NCBI RefSeq assembly: GCF_025770765.1
Contig: NZ_JANZKY010000013.1
Location: 121,077 to 185,076 of the forward strand
Direction: 5' to 3'
Length of the DNA stretch: 64,000 nucleotides
Source of the DNA: Propionivibrio soli
GTDB taxonomy: Bacteria; Pseudomonadota; Gammaproteobacteria; Burkholderiales; Rhodocyclaceae
Of the stretch, positions 51,067-58,906 are shown one piece after another. Under the pieces are notes generated by a model, which worked only from the letters and a program-made list of their open reading frames with translations, ran no database searches and was not told where the DNA came from. Within the stretch, counting starts at the first letter, position 1. Each line of letters begins with the position of its first letter. The position numbers and the translations under genes were made by a program.

Positions 51067-51369
51067 CTACAGCGGAGCGCGGTCGAGCTTGGACAACTCG
51101 GTATTTACGTCGAATAGCTTTGCCTTCACCTGCGTTATGCCGAACGACTTGAGGCGTCCGGTATGCATTGCCAGGTATCGTTCTGCGTTAGGCGCGTCAG
51201 AAAATAGGTAAATTCCCCCAGCCTCGCGCGTATCCGGGTTCTCGGTCCAGATCTTCCACAGCAGGCCCGGTTCGGTCGCGATCAACTCGGCAAGGCCGCG
51301 TACGCTTTCGGTGAGCGCAGCACCCCAAGGGCCGGAAAACGGAAAATCGATTTGCAGAATGACAGCCAT
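51067..51369 (-). CDS. ydhR: YdhR-family putative monooxygenase
   Basis: The 100-aa protein has the YdhR dimeric alpha-beta-barrel pattern: AVILQIDFPFSGPWGAALTESVRGLAELIATEPGLLWKIWTENPDTREAGGIYLFSD, A-E-R-Y-L-A-M-H-T-G-R-L and F-G-I. E. coli YdhR (101 aa) is described as a putative monooxygenase; function is not established. Soluble, no signal. Start ATG 51367-51369 with AGGAGG upstream. It lies downstream of the NUDIX gene with an 85-nt gap and may share its transcript. Confidence 0.88.
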   Translation of the reverse strand: MAVILQIDFPFSGPWGAALTESVRGLAELIATEPGLLWKIWTENPDTREAGGIYLFSDAPNAERYLAMHTGRLKSFGITQVKAKLFDVNTELSKLDRAPL

Positions 51370-51454
51370 GGTTCCTCCTGGTGCGGTGGGGTTGGGGGGG
51401 AAAGAACGGTATGGTCAATCGGAGGGGCGTTTCCACCTGCTGCAGTGCAGCGCC

Positions 51455-52063
51455 TCAGTCGGCGCCTGAAGCGCACAGTGTCTTAAGACCGACGAGCGCT
51501 GCGTGCTGCAAGAGCATGATCGTCTTGGCGTCTTCGATCGAACCGGAACGCATCATCGTTAATGCCTCGTCCAGAGACACCTCGAGAAGCTCGATGTCCT
51601 CGCCTTCTTCGGGATCGCCTCCGCCGCCGTGCACGCGATCTTCGGCCGTGTACTCGGCGGCGAAGAAGTGGAGTTTCTCGGTCACCGACCCAGGGCTCAT
51701 GTAGGCTTCAAACAATTTGCACGGGCAACGTACGCAATAGCCTGTTTCTTCCTCCGCTTCGCGTCGGATGCACTGCTCTGGATCATCGCCGTCGAGAAGG
51801 CCGGCGCAAGCCTCGATCAGATGTCCGTCCGCGTGGCCATTGACGTAAGCAGGAAAACGAAACTGCCGCGTCAATAGAACGGTGCCTCGCTCGGCGTCGT
51901 AGAGCAGGATCGCTGCCCCGTTGCCGCGGTCGTATGTTTCGCGGTTCAGCCGCTGCCAGCGGCCATCGCGTCGTCGCCGTTCGAACGTCGTTTTCTTGAG
52001 CAGATACCAGTCGTTGGAGAGTACTTTTTCCTCAATGACGCGAATGTCCTCAGCCGGCGGCAT
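51455..52063 (-). CDS. nudK: NUDIX hydrolase, NudK (GDP-mannose pyrophosphatase)-like
   Basis: The 202-aa protein contains a NUDIX box: G-L-L-D-G-D-D-P-E-Q-C-I-R-R-E-A-E-E-E-T-G-Y with the R-E-x-x-E-E core. N-terminal VLSNDWYLLKKTTFERRRRDGRWQRLNRETYDRGNGAAILLYD and Y-M-S-P-G-S-V-T-E-K-L-H-F-F match YffH/NudK-type enzymes that hydrolyse GDP-mannose or similar nucleoside diphosphate sugars. It overlaps the DUF4406 gene stop by 14 nt. Whether it acts on ADP-ribose or a sugar nucleotide cannot be fixed from sequence. Confidence 0.88.
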   Translation of the reverse strand: MPPAEDIRVIEEKVLSNDWYLLKKTTFERRRRDGRWQRLNRETYDRGNGAAILLYDAERGTVLLTRQFRFPAYVNGHADGHLIEACAGLLDGDDPEQCIRREAEEETGYCVRCPCKLFEAYMSPGSVTEKLHFFAAEYTAEDRVHGGGGDPEEGEDIELLEVSLDEALTMMRSGSIEDAKTIMLLQHAALVGLKTLCASGAD

Positions 52064-52469
52064 GTCGGTTCTCCTGTCCGTTTGAAATGTCCAAAGCTGA
52101 GCACGCCGGTATCTCTTCGATCGATGTGTACACCGGAAGACCTAGTTCACGTGCCCGGGCAACGTCCAGATCGGCGCCTGCCGAAGTACCGGGAAGACGC
52201 AGCACGGCGTCGCAGTGGACAAGCAGCCGATGCGCCAGCGGGTATTGAAAGGTTCGAAAAACATGATCGCCCGGTTCGCGGCCGCCGGCCGTACGGATGA
52301 CCGGCCAAGCCAGCCATTCGCCGACGACTGCCAGGTGGCCACGCTCGTATAGCGGCAAGGCCGCTGCTTCGAGGGCTCGCAGATTGGCGGCAATGCGCTC
52401 TGGATCACCATCTGTTCCGGAAAGGTAAGGGCCGGCCACGAGAATCAGCATCGAACGTCGAGTTTTCAT
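52050..52469 (-). CDS. DUF4406 / nucleoside 2-deoxyribosyltransferase-like protein
   Basis: The 139-aa Rossmann-like protein has SMLILVAGPYLSGTDGDPERIAANLRALEAAALPLYERGHLAVVGEWLAWPVI and VHCDAVLRLPGTSAGADLDVARARELGLPVY, the pattern of DUF4406/YodC-like relatives of nucleoside deoxyribosyltransferase and DNPH1. Members usually cleave or transfer N-glycosidic bonds; activity here is unproven. Start ATG 52467-52469 is chosen because upstream codons fall in the operator. First gene of DUF4406-NUDIX-YdhR, divergent from the DeoR gene. Confidence 0.8.
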   Translation of the reverse strand: MKTRRSMLILVAGPYLSGTDGDPERIAANLRALEAAALPLYERGHLAVVGEWLAWPVIRTAGGREPGDHVFRTFQYPLAHRLLVHCDAVLRLPGTSAGADLDVARARELGLPVYTSIEEIPACSALDISNGQENRHAAG

Positions 52470-52485
52470 GCGTTTTCCTGAATAT

Positions 52486-52561
52486 TCGTGCAATATCGTG
52501 CACATTATTCGAAGTCCGGCCGTTGTGCAAGTAATTTCGTGCAGTTTCGTGTATTCTTGTG
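52486..52561. promoter_or_regulatory. Periodic TCGTG/TTGTG operator of the DeoR regulator
   Basis: TCGTGCA-type units start at 52486, 52496, 52523 (TTGTG), 52537, 52547 and 52557 (TTGTG). Within the two clusters units are exactly 10 bp apart, and the clusters are about four helical turns apart. Direct repeats on one DNA face between divergent genes are typical of DeoR-family operators. They overlap the start region of both genes, fitting repression of both. Confidence 0.65.
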
Positions 52562-52596
52562 ACAGGTGTTCTTCTCTACGTCTATTGGAATCTGCC

Positions 52597-53355
52597 GTGC
52601 TGACTTCACAACGCAAGAAACTGATCCTTACCCGCCTCGCGCGGGACGGTCAGATCGTCGCCAAAGCGCTCAGCGAGGAGTTGGGAACGTCGGAGGATAC
52701 GATCCGGCGGGATCTGCGTGAGCTGGCGGCCGAAGGCAAGTTGCAGCGCGTTCATGGCGGCGCCTTGCCGGCTTCGGCAGCCATCGAGACGCTGACGGTC
52801 AGGCGAGCTGTGTCCTCGGCGGACAAGGCGAATCTGGCACGGGCAGGAGCGGCGCTCATCCGTTCCGGCCAAGTAGTAATCCTCGACGGGGGGACGACAA
52901 CGACCGAACTGGCGCGTTGCCTGCCACTCGACCTGCACGCCACCGTCGTTACCCATAGTCCCGGCATTGCGGTCGAGTTGGCCGAGCACCCGCACGTCGA
53001 CGTGATCCTTCTGGGCGGCAAGCTCTTCAAGCATTCGATGGTCACCGTCGGTACGGCGACGGTCGAGGCGGCCGGGCGGCTCCATGCCGATCTGTACTTC
53101 ATGGGCGTCACTGGCGCGCATCCGAAAGCTGGGCTGACCACCGGCGACTACGAGGAGGCGTGCGTGAAGCGGGCGTTGCACGCTTGCGCTGCCGAAACCT
53201 TTGTCATGGCGTCGTCGGAAAAGCTCGGCGCCGCCTCGCCGCATGTAATCTGCGGAATCACCGAAATCGCGGCCCTGCTCGTTCCTCCCGATACGCCGGA
53301 GGAGATGCTCCGCGGCGTTACCGACCTCGGTGTCGACGTCATCCGAGCAGCATAA
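52597..53355 (+). CDS. DeoR/GlpR-family transcriptional repressor
   Basis: A 252-aa DeoR-family protein: N-terminal HTH (LTSQRKKLILTRLARDGQIVAKALSEELGTSEDTIRRDLRELAAEGKLQRVHGGALP, including the D-T-I-R-R-D-L signature) and C-terminal DeoR sugar-phosphate-sensing domain (VILDGGTTTTELARCLP, LLGGKLFKHSMVTVG, L-Y-F-M-G-V-T-G). The family senses phosphorylated sugars or nucleotides. The neighbouring genes hydrolyse nucleotide-type compounds, so a nucleotide-sugar metabolite is possible. The start is GTG at 52597, because ORF codons before it lie in the operator region. Confidence 0.92.
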   Translation: MLTSQRKKLILTRLARDGQIVAKALSEELGTSEDTIRRDLRELAAEGKLQRVHGGALPASAAIETLTVRRAVSSADKANLARAGAALIRSGQVVILDGGTTTTELARCLPLDLHATVVTHSPGIAVELAEHPHVDVILLGGKLFKHSMVTVGTATVEAAGRLHADLYFMGVTGAHPKAGLTTGDYEEACVKRALHACAAETFVMASSEKLGAASPHVICGITEIAALLVPPDTPEEMLRGVTDLGVDVIRAA

Positions 53356-53480
53356 GACGGCGGAGAACCTCTCTTTCCGGCGAGCCGAATAACCCTAACG
53401 TGGGAACGGCGTTTGCTGGCCATGAGCGATCGTGGCGTCATACCACGGTCTGCGTTGGTGGCTCACTCCGGGAGGTTCAA

Positions 53481-54878
53481 ATGCCGAAAATGAAATCGTT
53501 GCTGCCGCTCGCGATCCTGCCTTTGACCGCGATCGGATTGACTGTCTTTGCCGATCCTTTGCCGCCGGATGCGACGTACCGGCCGCTACCGACGCAACCT
53601 TTCTCCGACGTCAAGCGCATGGACGAGGCGCAGAAGCCGGATGTCATGAAGCGGCAGCAGGCACTGTTCAACCAGCGCTATGACATGTCCAACCGGCCGC
53701 TCCCCGGCGTCATGATGTCGGGCGGCCGCAAACCGGTGCAGGGCGGCGTGCGCGTCAAGCTGCCGGCGGGCATGACCTGGGAACGGCTTGCCAACATGTC
53801 GCCGGACGAAATCCGTCAGCGCAATCTGTTTCCCGAGGGTTTCAAGCCACTGCCGCACGTGAAGCAGTCAACGGGCGGGCAGGTTTTTCCCACGAACCAG
53901 ATTGCGGAGATCGATCGTCTCGAACAGCGGGATCTGCGCCGTTTCGATGTCGACTTCGATTTGCCCGATCATCTGACGCCCGAGTTTCCCCCGCCGATTT
54001 TCCTTACCACGCATCCGGAACTGGGTGATGTTTCGCGCGGACAGGTACTTTCCTTCCGTAATTACTACGAGATCATGAACGGCATCATTACGCCGGTACA
54101 AATGGAAGGCTTGCGGTTGCTACTCACGCCGTTCCCGCAAGAAGAATTCAACCAGACCGAAGACCGCAAGGTGGCTGCGCCCAGCCTCGGCGTCGCCTGT
54201 CTCGACTGCCACACCAACTTCCACAGCAATGCCGCGTTCCACCTAACCCCCGACGTACGGCCGCAATCGGCGCGATTCCGCCTGGATACCGTGAGTCTGC
54301 GCGGGATGTTCAATCAGCAAATCCACGGCTCGAAACGTTCGCTGCGCTCGGTGGAAGACTTTACCGAATTCGAGCAGCGCACCGCCTACTTCAACGGCGA
54401 CCACGTAAGCGCTACACGCAAGGGCGTCAATCTGCCCGACCGTCCGAACCAGGTGGCGATGATGGCGCAGATGCAGAACATCATCGATTTCCCGCCGGCG
54501 CCCAAGCTCGATTCGGCCGGCCGCCTGCGGGCCGACAAAGCCACCCAGCAGGAACTGGCGGGAGAGAAGGTGTTCTTCGGCAAGGGGCGGTGCGCCGAGT
54601 GCCACGTTCCTCAGACGTCCTTCCTCGACAACAACATGCACGACCTGAAGCTCGAGCGCTTCTACCGGGTCGGCGAGGTGGCGAACGATCAGGTCGTGAT
54701 CCCCGACGGTCCGATCAAAACGTTCACCCTGCGCGGTCTCAAGGACTCGCCTCCGTACCTGCATGACGGACGACTGCCGACGGTGGCCGACACGGTGGAA
54801 TTCTTCAACCTCGTGCTTGGGCTCAAGCTCAATCAACAGGAGAAGGAGGCGCTCACGGCTTATTTGCTGACGTTGTGA
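53481..54878 (+). CDS. Diheme c-type cytochrome (cytochrome c peroxidase-like)
   Basis: The 465-aa exported protein has a signal sequence (1-24, ends T-V-F-A-D) and two heme c motifs, CLDCH (240-244) and CAECH (371-375). The second is in E-K-V-F-F-G-K-G-R-C-A-E-C-H-V-P and is followed by a distal-looking F-x-L-R-G-L-K-D-S-P-P-Y-L-H-D-G-R-L-P-T-V-A-D-T-V-E-F-F-N, the C-terminal signature shared with bacterial cytochrome c peroxidases and MauG-like proteins. The 230-residue N-terminal part is unusual. Substrate, peroxide or another electron partner, is undetermined. GGGAGG precedes the ATG. Confidence 0.87.
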   Translation: MPKMKSLLPLAILPLTAIGLTVFADPLPPDATYRPLPTQPFSDVKRMDEAQKPDVMKRQQALFNQRYDMSNRPLPGVMMSGGRKPVQGGVRVKLPAGMTWERLANMSPDEIRQRNLFPEGFKPLPHVKQSTGGQVFPTNQIAEIDRLEQRDLRRFDVDFDLPDHLTPEFPPPIFLTTHPELGDVSRGQVLSFRNYYEIMNGIITPVQMEGLRLLLTPFPQEEFNQTEDRKVAAPSLGVACLDCHTNFHSNAAFHLTPDVRPQSARFRLDTVSLRGMFNQQIHGSKRSLRSVEDFTEFEQRTAYFNGDHVSATRKGVNLPDRPNQVAMMAQMQNIIDFPPAPKLDSAGRLRADKATQQELAGEKVFFGKGRCAECHVPQTSFLDNNMHDLKLERFYRVGEVANDQVVIPDGPIKTFTLRGLKDSPPYLHDGRLPTVADTVEFFNLVLGLKLNQQEKEALTAYLLTL

Positions 54879-54926
54879 CGGAGCACGTGCGGTCTTCGCG
54901 TTATCCCTTTCATCGAGGAGTCGTAC

Positions 54927-55547
54927 ATGAACGTCAAAACGATCGCCGTTGTGGTCGGCCTGTTTGCCGCCGGCCCGCTTTTCGCGCAGCAGGGAAATCC
55001 CGCGGGAATGATGCCCGGCAATGTCGAAGCCAAGCCGGGAACCCCGGCCCCGGGGCAATACAACCCGCAGGATCGTCTGTTCATTCAGCTTGCCGGAATG
55101 GGCAATCTTGGCGAGGCTGACGCCGGCCGGCTCGCCGACACAAAAGCCAGTCATCCGAGCGTCAAGGCCTTCGCGCGCCGCATGGTCGCGGACCACTCCT
55201 CCACGAATGCCAAACTTGCCGATATCGCGAAGCAGCGAAACCTTAGCTTACCGGGCGAGCCGCAACCAGATCAAAAGGCCGTGAAAACGCATCTTGAAAC
55301 CCTGAACGGTCTGGCCTTCGACCAAGCCTATCTGCGGGCGCAATTGATCGATCACCAGAAGACCGTTCAGCTTCTCGAATGGGAGATCAGCAACGGGCAA
55401 GATGCTCCATTGCAGCGTTTAGCGGTCGATACCTTGCCCACTGTGGTCGAACACTTGCGGATGGTTCAGGCATTACTGGCGGAAACTACTGGCGCTCCTC
55501 CGCAGGGGTTGGCGGCCTCCCAGGACGGAGCGCCCCCGCCCCGTTGA
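54927..55547 (+). CDS. DUF4142 family exported protein
   Basis: The 206-aa protein has a signal peptide (ends P-L-F-A-Q) and a four-helix DUF4142 (ferritin-like) domain: RLFIQLAGMGNLGEADAGRLADTKASHPSVKAFARRMVADHSSTNAKLADIAK and FDQAYLRAQLIDHQKTVQLLEWEI, with H in MVADHSSTN and IDHQKT. The segment FDQAYLRAQIDHQK is family diagnostic. Some DUF4142 proteins influence envelope stress or survival; biochemistry is unknown. It follows the cytochrome gene by 48 nt, possibly co-transcribed. Confidence 0.87.
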   Translation: MNVKTIAVVVGLFAAGPLFAQQGNPAGMMPGNVEAKPGTPAPGQYNPQDRLFIQLAGMGNLGEADAGRLADTKASHPSVKAFARRMVADHSSTNAKLADIAKQRNLSLPGEPQPDQKAVKTHLETLNGLAFDQAYLRAQLIDHQKTVQLLEWEISNGQDAPLQRLAVDTLPTVVEHLRMVQALLAETTGAPPQGLAASQDGAPPPR

Positions 55548-55609
55548 AGTGTTGAACGTGCGGGCACGCTGGGGGCTGGCTCGCAGGTGACAAGCAAGGA
55601 GAGCGAACC

Positions 55610-56269
55610 ATGAACAAGCGATTTGCGGGATGGCTGGCGGTTGCGTTCGCCAGTAGCGCCGTCGTAGGTTGCGCGAACATGACGGAAACGCAGCGCACGA
55701 CTGGCACCGGTGCAGGAATCGGCGCCGTGGCGGGAGCGGTGATCGGTGGCGCAACCGGCGGCGGCCGTGGTGCGGGAACAGGCGCGGCCATCGGTGCAGC
55801 GATCGGAGCAGGCGGCGGTTATCTGTGGTCGCAACGGATGCAGGAGCAGAAGGCGACGATGGAGCAGGCCACCCGGGGCACCGGCGTGTCGGTGACGCAG
55901 ACGCAAGACAATCAGCTCAAGCTCGATATCCCGAGCGATATTTCGTTCGACTCCGGGCGAGCCGATATCAAGCCCGAACTGCGGCCGATCCTTGATCATT
56001 TCGGCACTACGCTAAACCAGAATCCGGTGACGACCGTGCGTATCGTGGGTCACACCGACAATACTGGTACCGATGCCATCAATGGTCCTCTCTCGGTCAA
56101 CCGCGCCGCCTCTACTCGGGATTACCTCGTAAGCCGTGGCGTCGCAGTCAACCGCATCACCATCGAAGGCCACGGATCGACCCAGCCGGTGGCCGACAAC
56201 AGCACCGTGGCCGGCCGAGCGAGGAATCGCCGCGTCGAGATCTTCGTCGCCGAGCCGCCTTCGCAGTAG
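55610..56269 (+). CDS. OmpA-family lipoprotein with glycine-zipper segment (YiaD-like)
   Basis: The 219-aa protein starts with a lipoprotein signal (S-S-A-V-V-G-C lipobox). A glycine-zipper segment follows (GTGAGIGAVAGAVIGGATGGG...GTGAAIGAAIGAGGGY), and then a C-terminal OmpA-like peptidoglycan-binding domain: DIPSDISFDSGRADIKPELRPILDHFGTTL, VRIVGHTDNTGTDAINGPLSVNRAASTRDYLVSRGV and GHGSTQPVADNSTVAGRARNRRVEI, with the binding Asp and Arg. It tethers the outer membrane to peptidoglycan. Pattern matches YiaD/Pal-type proteins. AAGGAGAG precedes the ATG. Confidence 0.92.
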   Translation: MNKRFAGWLAVAFASSAVVGCANMTETQRTTGTGAGIGAVAGAVIGGATGGGRGAGTGAAIGAAIGAGGGYLWSQRMQEQKATMEQATRGTGVSVTQTQDNQLKLDIPSDISFDSGRADIKPELRPILDHFGTTLNQNPVTTVRIVGHTDNTGTDAINGPLSVNRAASTRDYLVSRGVAVNRITIEGHGSTQPVADNSTVAGRARNRRVEIFVAEPPSQ

Positions 56270-56616
56270 CGAATTCGCGGTTCGGAAACACCGCGCGGGA
56301 CGTGCGCCCGAGAAGATAGAAGCGCCGGATTGCCGGAAGCAGGCGCAAGACTCGGCGTAAGGTACGGGAGAGGCCGGCACAGCGCTTTCTGCGTCCGCTC
56401 GCCTTTTCGCCGAGATTCGGCTTCCCCGTCGCATCGCCCAGGCGCAGCACTTTCATACGCGTATCAGCTCAGGGTGGCGAACCTTCCTCCCCGTCCTTGT
56501 GATTCAATCCCCTCTGTTCGTATCCCCGTCGGTGGAATCCGCCGGAAAAACCATTGTCCGACCTCGACGCGCGGCGGACAGGCGGGCGAAGCAAGAAGGG
56601 AAAGGAGAAGTTCCGT
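56270..56616. other. Gene-free interval
   Basis: The 347 bases after the OmpA-like gene contain no coding frame with family character and no clear terminator. A short C-rich stretch lies near 56480-56515. The ribosome site GGAGAAG of the NUDIX gene is at its right end. Confidence 0.4.
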
Positions 56617-57159
56617 ATGGCAAAGCCGGAAATCGAAACCACGGCGTCCGCGATTGTCTATCGCAACCGCTGGATGACGGTGCGCGAGGATGCCATCGTA
56701 CGGGCCGATGGGCGAACGGGAACGTACGGTGTCGTCGAAAAGCCCGATTTTGCTGTCATTGCGGCCATCGAGCACCGTATGGTGCACCTGGTTGAGCAAT
56801 ACCGGTATCCGGTGCACGGGCGCTTCTGGGAGTTGCCGCAAGGGTCATGGGAAGATGCCACGGTGGATCCATTGACGCTGGCGCAGGCGGAATTGCGCGA
56901 AGAAACCGGCCTCGTTGCCGCCTCGATGCAACACATCGGGCGACTCTATCTCGCTTACGGTTATTCGTCGCAGGCCTACGATGTCTTCCTAGCGACCAGG
57001 CTTTCGACGACGGAACGGCAACTCGACGTCGAGGAGCACGGCTTGATCACCCGTGTTTTCCCGCTCGCCGAGGTCGAGGCGATGATACGGGCGGGAACGA
57101 TCGTCGATGCCACCACAGTGGCGGTGCTCGGCTTACTGCGTCTGCATCGGCTGATCTAG
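56617..57159 (+). CDS. NUDIX hydrolase (ADP-ribose pyrophosphatase-like)
   Basis: A 180-aa protein with NUDIX box GSWEDATVDPLTLAQAELREETGL (REETGL core), preceded by P-D-F-A-V-I-A-A-I-E-H-R-M-V-H-L-V-E-Q-Y-R-Y-P and W-E-L-P-Q-G, the substrate loop of the ADP-ribose pyrophosphatase group. It hydrolyses a nucleoside diphosphate-linked compound, most likely ADP-ribose. Cytoplasmic. The start ATG at 56617 has GGAGAAG upstream; 56554 is less likely. The AcpH-like gene follows 31 nt later. Confidence 0.85.
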   Translation: MAKPEIETTASAIVYRNRWMTVREDAIVRADGRTGTYGVVEKPDFAVIAAIEHRMVHLVEQYRYPVHGRFWELPQGSWEDATVDPLTLAQAELREETGLVAASMQHIGRLYLAYGYSSQAYDVFLATRLSTTERQLDVEEHGLITRVFPLAEVEAMIRAGTIVDATTVAVLGLLRLHRLI

Positions 57160-57190
57160 CATCCAGCCCCGGACCGGAATTTTTTACGGC

Positions 57191-57784
57191 ATGAATTTTC
57201 TCGCCCACGCATTTCTCGCCGGAGACGATGCCGCTTACCGCGCCGGCGGCGTCATCGGCGACTTCATTAAAGGGCCTCTTCCGGCGGGTCTTCCGGAAGA
57301 CCTTGCCGCTGGCGTTGCCCTGCACCGGGCGCTCGATTCCTATGCCGACCGCCATCCCGCCTTCATCGCCAGCCGAACCCGCATCACCCCGGAGCGTCGC
57401 CGCGTCGGCGGCGTGCTCGTGGACCTGTTCTACGACCACCTGCTGGCGCGCGACTGGGCACGCCACGGCGTAGGCCCGCTGGCCGCCTATGCGGCGGACG
57501 TCTACGCGACCCTCGATGCCTATGCAGATTTTCTGCCTGAGGCGGCACGCGAAGTCGCGCAATTGATGCGCCAACACGACTGGCTCGTCTCGTATGGCCG
57601 CGTCGAGGCCGTCGCCCGCACGATCGACCGCATGGCGCGTTACCGCTTGCGGCAGCCCAACCATCTGGGTGGTGGCATCGAAGAGTTCCTCGCCGACGCC
57701 GAAGGCTTTGCTGCCGACTTCCGCACTTTTCTGCCGGACGCCTCACGGTTCTGCGCCGAGTGGCGATCGAGACGGGCGGTGTAG
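57191..57784 (+). CDS. acpH: AcpH-like ACP phosphodiesterase (DUF479)
   Basis: The 197-aa HD-like alpha-helical protein has MNFLAHAFLA (metal His in L-A-H), GGVIGDFIKG (Asp), L-H-R-A-L-D-S-Y-A-D-R-H-P and VDLFYDHLLARDW. These match the DUF479/AcpH family, which removes the 4'-phosphopantetheine of acyl carrier protein. E. coli AcpH is 193 aa. Start ATG 57191. Cytoplasmic, likely in an operon with the upstream NUDIX gene. Confidence 0.9.
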   Translation: MNFLAHAFLAGDDAAYRAGGVIGDFIKGPLPAGLPEDLAAGVALHRALDSYADRHPAFIASRTRITPERRRVGGVLVDLFYDHLLARDWARHGVGPLAAYAADVYATLDAYADFLPEAAREVAQLMRQHDWLVSYGRVEAVARTIDRMARYRLRQPNHLGGGIEEFLADAEGFAADFRTFLPDASRFCAEWRSRRAV

Positions 57785-57966
57785 ATTCGTTTGCGATGGG
57801 TAGGTTTTGCTGATCCAAGGTGACGCCCGGTTCTGCACATCAAACGGATACGCGTTCCCGTCATTGAACTCGGGTGCCGGCCTGCTGAAACGGCCTTGTC
57901 GGCGCTCCAGCAACGCTTTTGAGAATGGCTGGCGCGTACGAGCCCCTCCCTCTCCCACCGCCTGAA

Positions 57967-57995
57967 TTGACGAACATCAACAAAATCAATATAAT
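57967..57995 (+). promoter_or_regulatory. Near-consensus sigma70 promoter of the lytic transglycosylase leader
   Basis: TTGACG (57967-57972), 17 nt, TATAAT (57990-57995). The -10 is perfect and the -35 differs at one position. The start would be near 58002, 200 nt upstream of the 58203 gene. Confidence 0.85.
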
Positions 57996-58001
57996 GCAGT
58001 C

Positions 58002-58202
58002 TGTGTTGCGCTGTAACGCCACAAGCGATGCAGTTCAGCATGGAACTCTTCTGCATCCCCTCTACTCGAACGAGGGTATTTCTTCTGGCAGATTGTTCCG
58101 CCCCCGCGGCGCCCTTGCCGCGCTTTCAGGCTTTGCCCCCGCCTAAAACCGTTTGTCGCCCAAGCTGTTTCATTGCGCGACGACAACAGTGAAGGAGAGA
58201 GC
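58002..58202 (+). ncRNA. Structured 200-nt leader or small RNA upstream of the lytic transglycosylase gene
   Basis: Several hairpins are visible: GATGCAG/CTGCATC (58027-58057) with a nested AGTTC/GAACT; CCCTC/GAGGG (about 58059-58077); GCGGC/GCCGC (about 58107-58122). Neither a known riboswitch motif nor an ORF was recognised. CCCTC/GAGGG is followed by TATTTCTT, which could be a weak terminator and release a short RNA. AAGGAGAG precedes the gene's ATG. The element may control translation, or be a separate sRNA. Confidence 0.45.
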
Positions 58203-58898
58203 ATGTCAGCATTCACTACGCTGAAACACGTGGCGTCTGGCCGTAGCGACGTCGGCTCCAGCCTCTTGCAGTGCGCCATATTGATCGTAGCCCTGTTGTT
58301 CGCTTTCGGCGTCAGCAGCGCATTGCCGGCGAGGTCCGTGCCGGCGGAAACTCAAGTGCCGGCCGTCGCGGTACAACCAAGCCCAGCCGTTTCGGACTCG
58401 GAAAATGCCTCGCTTGTCGATGTGGAGAAAGCGCCAGTTCTTTCGCCACGCATGCAAGCGGCACTGGATTACGTGACACGGCGGTACCGCGTCTCGTCGG
58501 AAGCCCTTGTTCCTGTCTTCGAAATGGCTCAGATCATCGGCAAAGAGCGGCGCATTGACCCGTTGCTCATCGTTGCCATCATTGGCATCGAATCCCGCTT
58601 CAATCCCTTTGCGGAAAGTCCGATGGGCGCTCAGGGCTTGATGCAGGTCATCCCTCGCTACCATCAGGACAAGCTTCCGGATGACGCTGGAGAAAAACCG
58701 CTGCTGGACCCGCTGATCAACATCCGGGTCGGCGTCAATGTCCTCGAGGAAGCGATCCGTCGTCGTGGAGGGCTGGTCCCCGGCCTTCAGTACTATGCCG
58801 GCTCTCTAGATCCAGAGGGGGACTATGCGAGTAAGGTCCTCGCCGAAAGGAATCGCCTGGAGCAGGCGGCACGTCGCGGTATGCGCGATAGCGCGTAA
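58203..58898 (+). CDS. Lytic transglycosylase (SLT domain)
   Basis: The 231-aa protein has a membrane segment at about 24-41 (A-I-L-I-V-A-L-L-F-A-F-G-V) as signal or anchor, a Pro/Ala-rich linker, and an SLT domain from about 95. Catalytic Glu lies in VAIIGIESRFNPFAESPMGAQGLMQVIP, then I-N-I-R-V-G-V-N-V-L-E-E. The final Y-A-G-S-L-D motif closes the fold. The enzyme cleaves peptidoglycan forming 1,6-anhydro ends in the periplasm. Convergent with plsB, 8-nt gap. Long leader as described. Confidence 0.9.
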   Translation: MSAFTTLKHVASGRSDVGSSLLQCAILIVALLFAFGVSSALPARSVPAETQVPAVAVQPSPAVSDSENASLVDVEKAPVLSPRMQAALDYVTRRYRVSSEALVPVFEMAQIIGKERRIDPLLIVAIIGIESRFNPFAESPMGAQGLMQVIPRYHQDKLPDDAGEKPLLDPLINIRVGVNVLEEAIRRRGGLVPGLQYYAGSLDPEGDYASKVLAERNRLEQAARRGMRDSA

Positions 58899-58906
58899 GT
58901 GAAGGC

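Larger units (their letters stand above)
57785..58202. other. Intergenic region containing promoter and long leader
   Basis: After acpH there are about 180 bases without notable structure, then the strong promoter at 57967-57995 and a 200-nt structured leader up to the lytic transglycosylase ATG. Both are described separately. Confidence 0.6.

Noticed and set aside
50865..51152. 95-codon plus-strand ORF
   Set aside because: It runs over the terminator hairpin and into ydhR on the other strand, with no family character.
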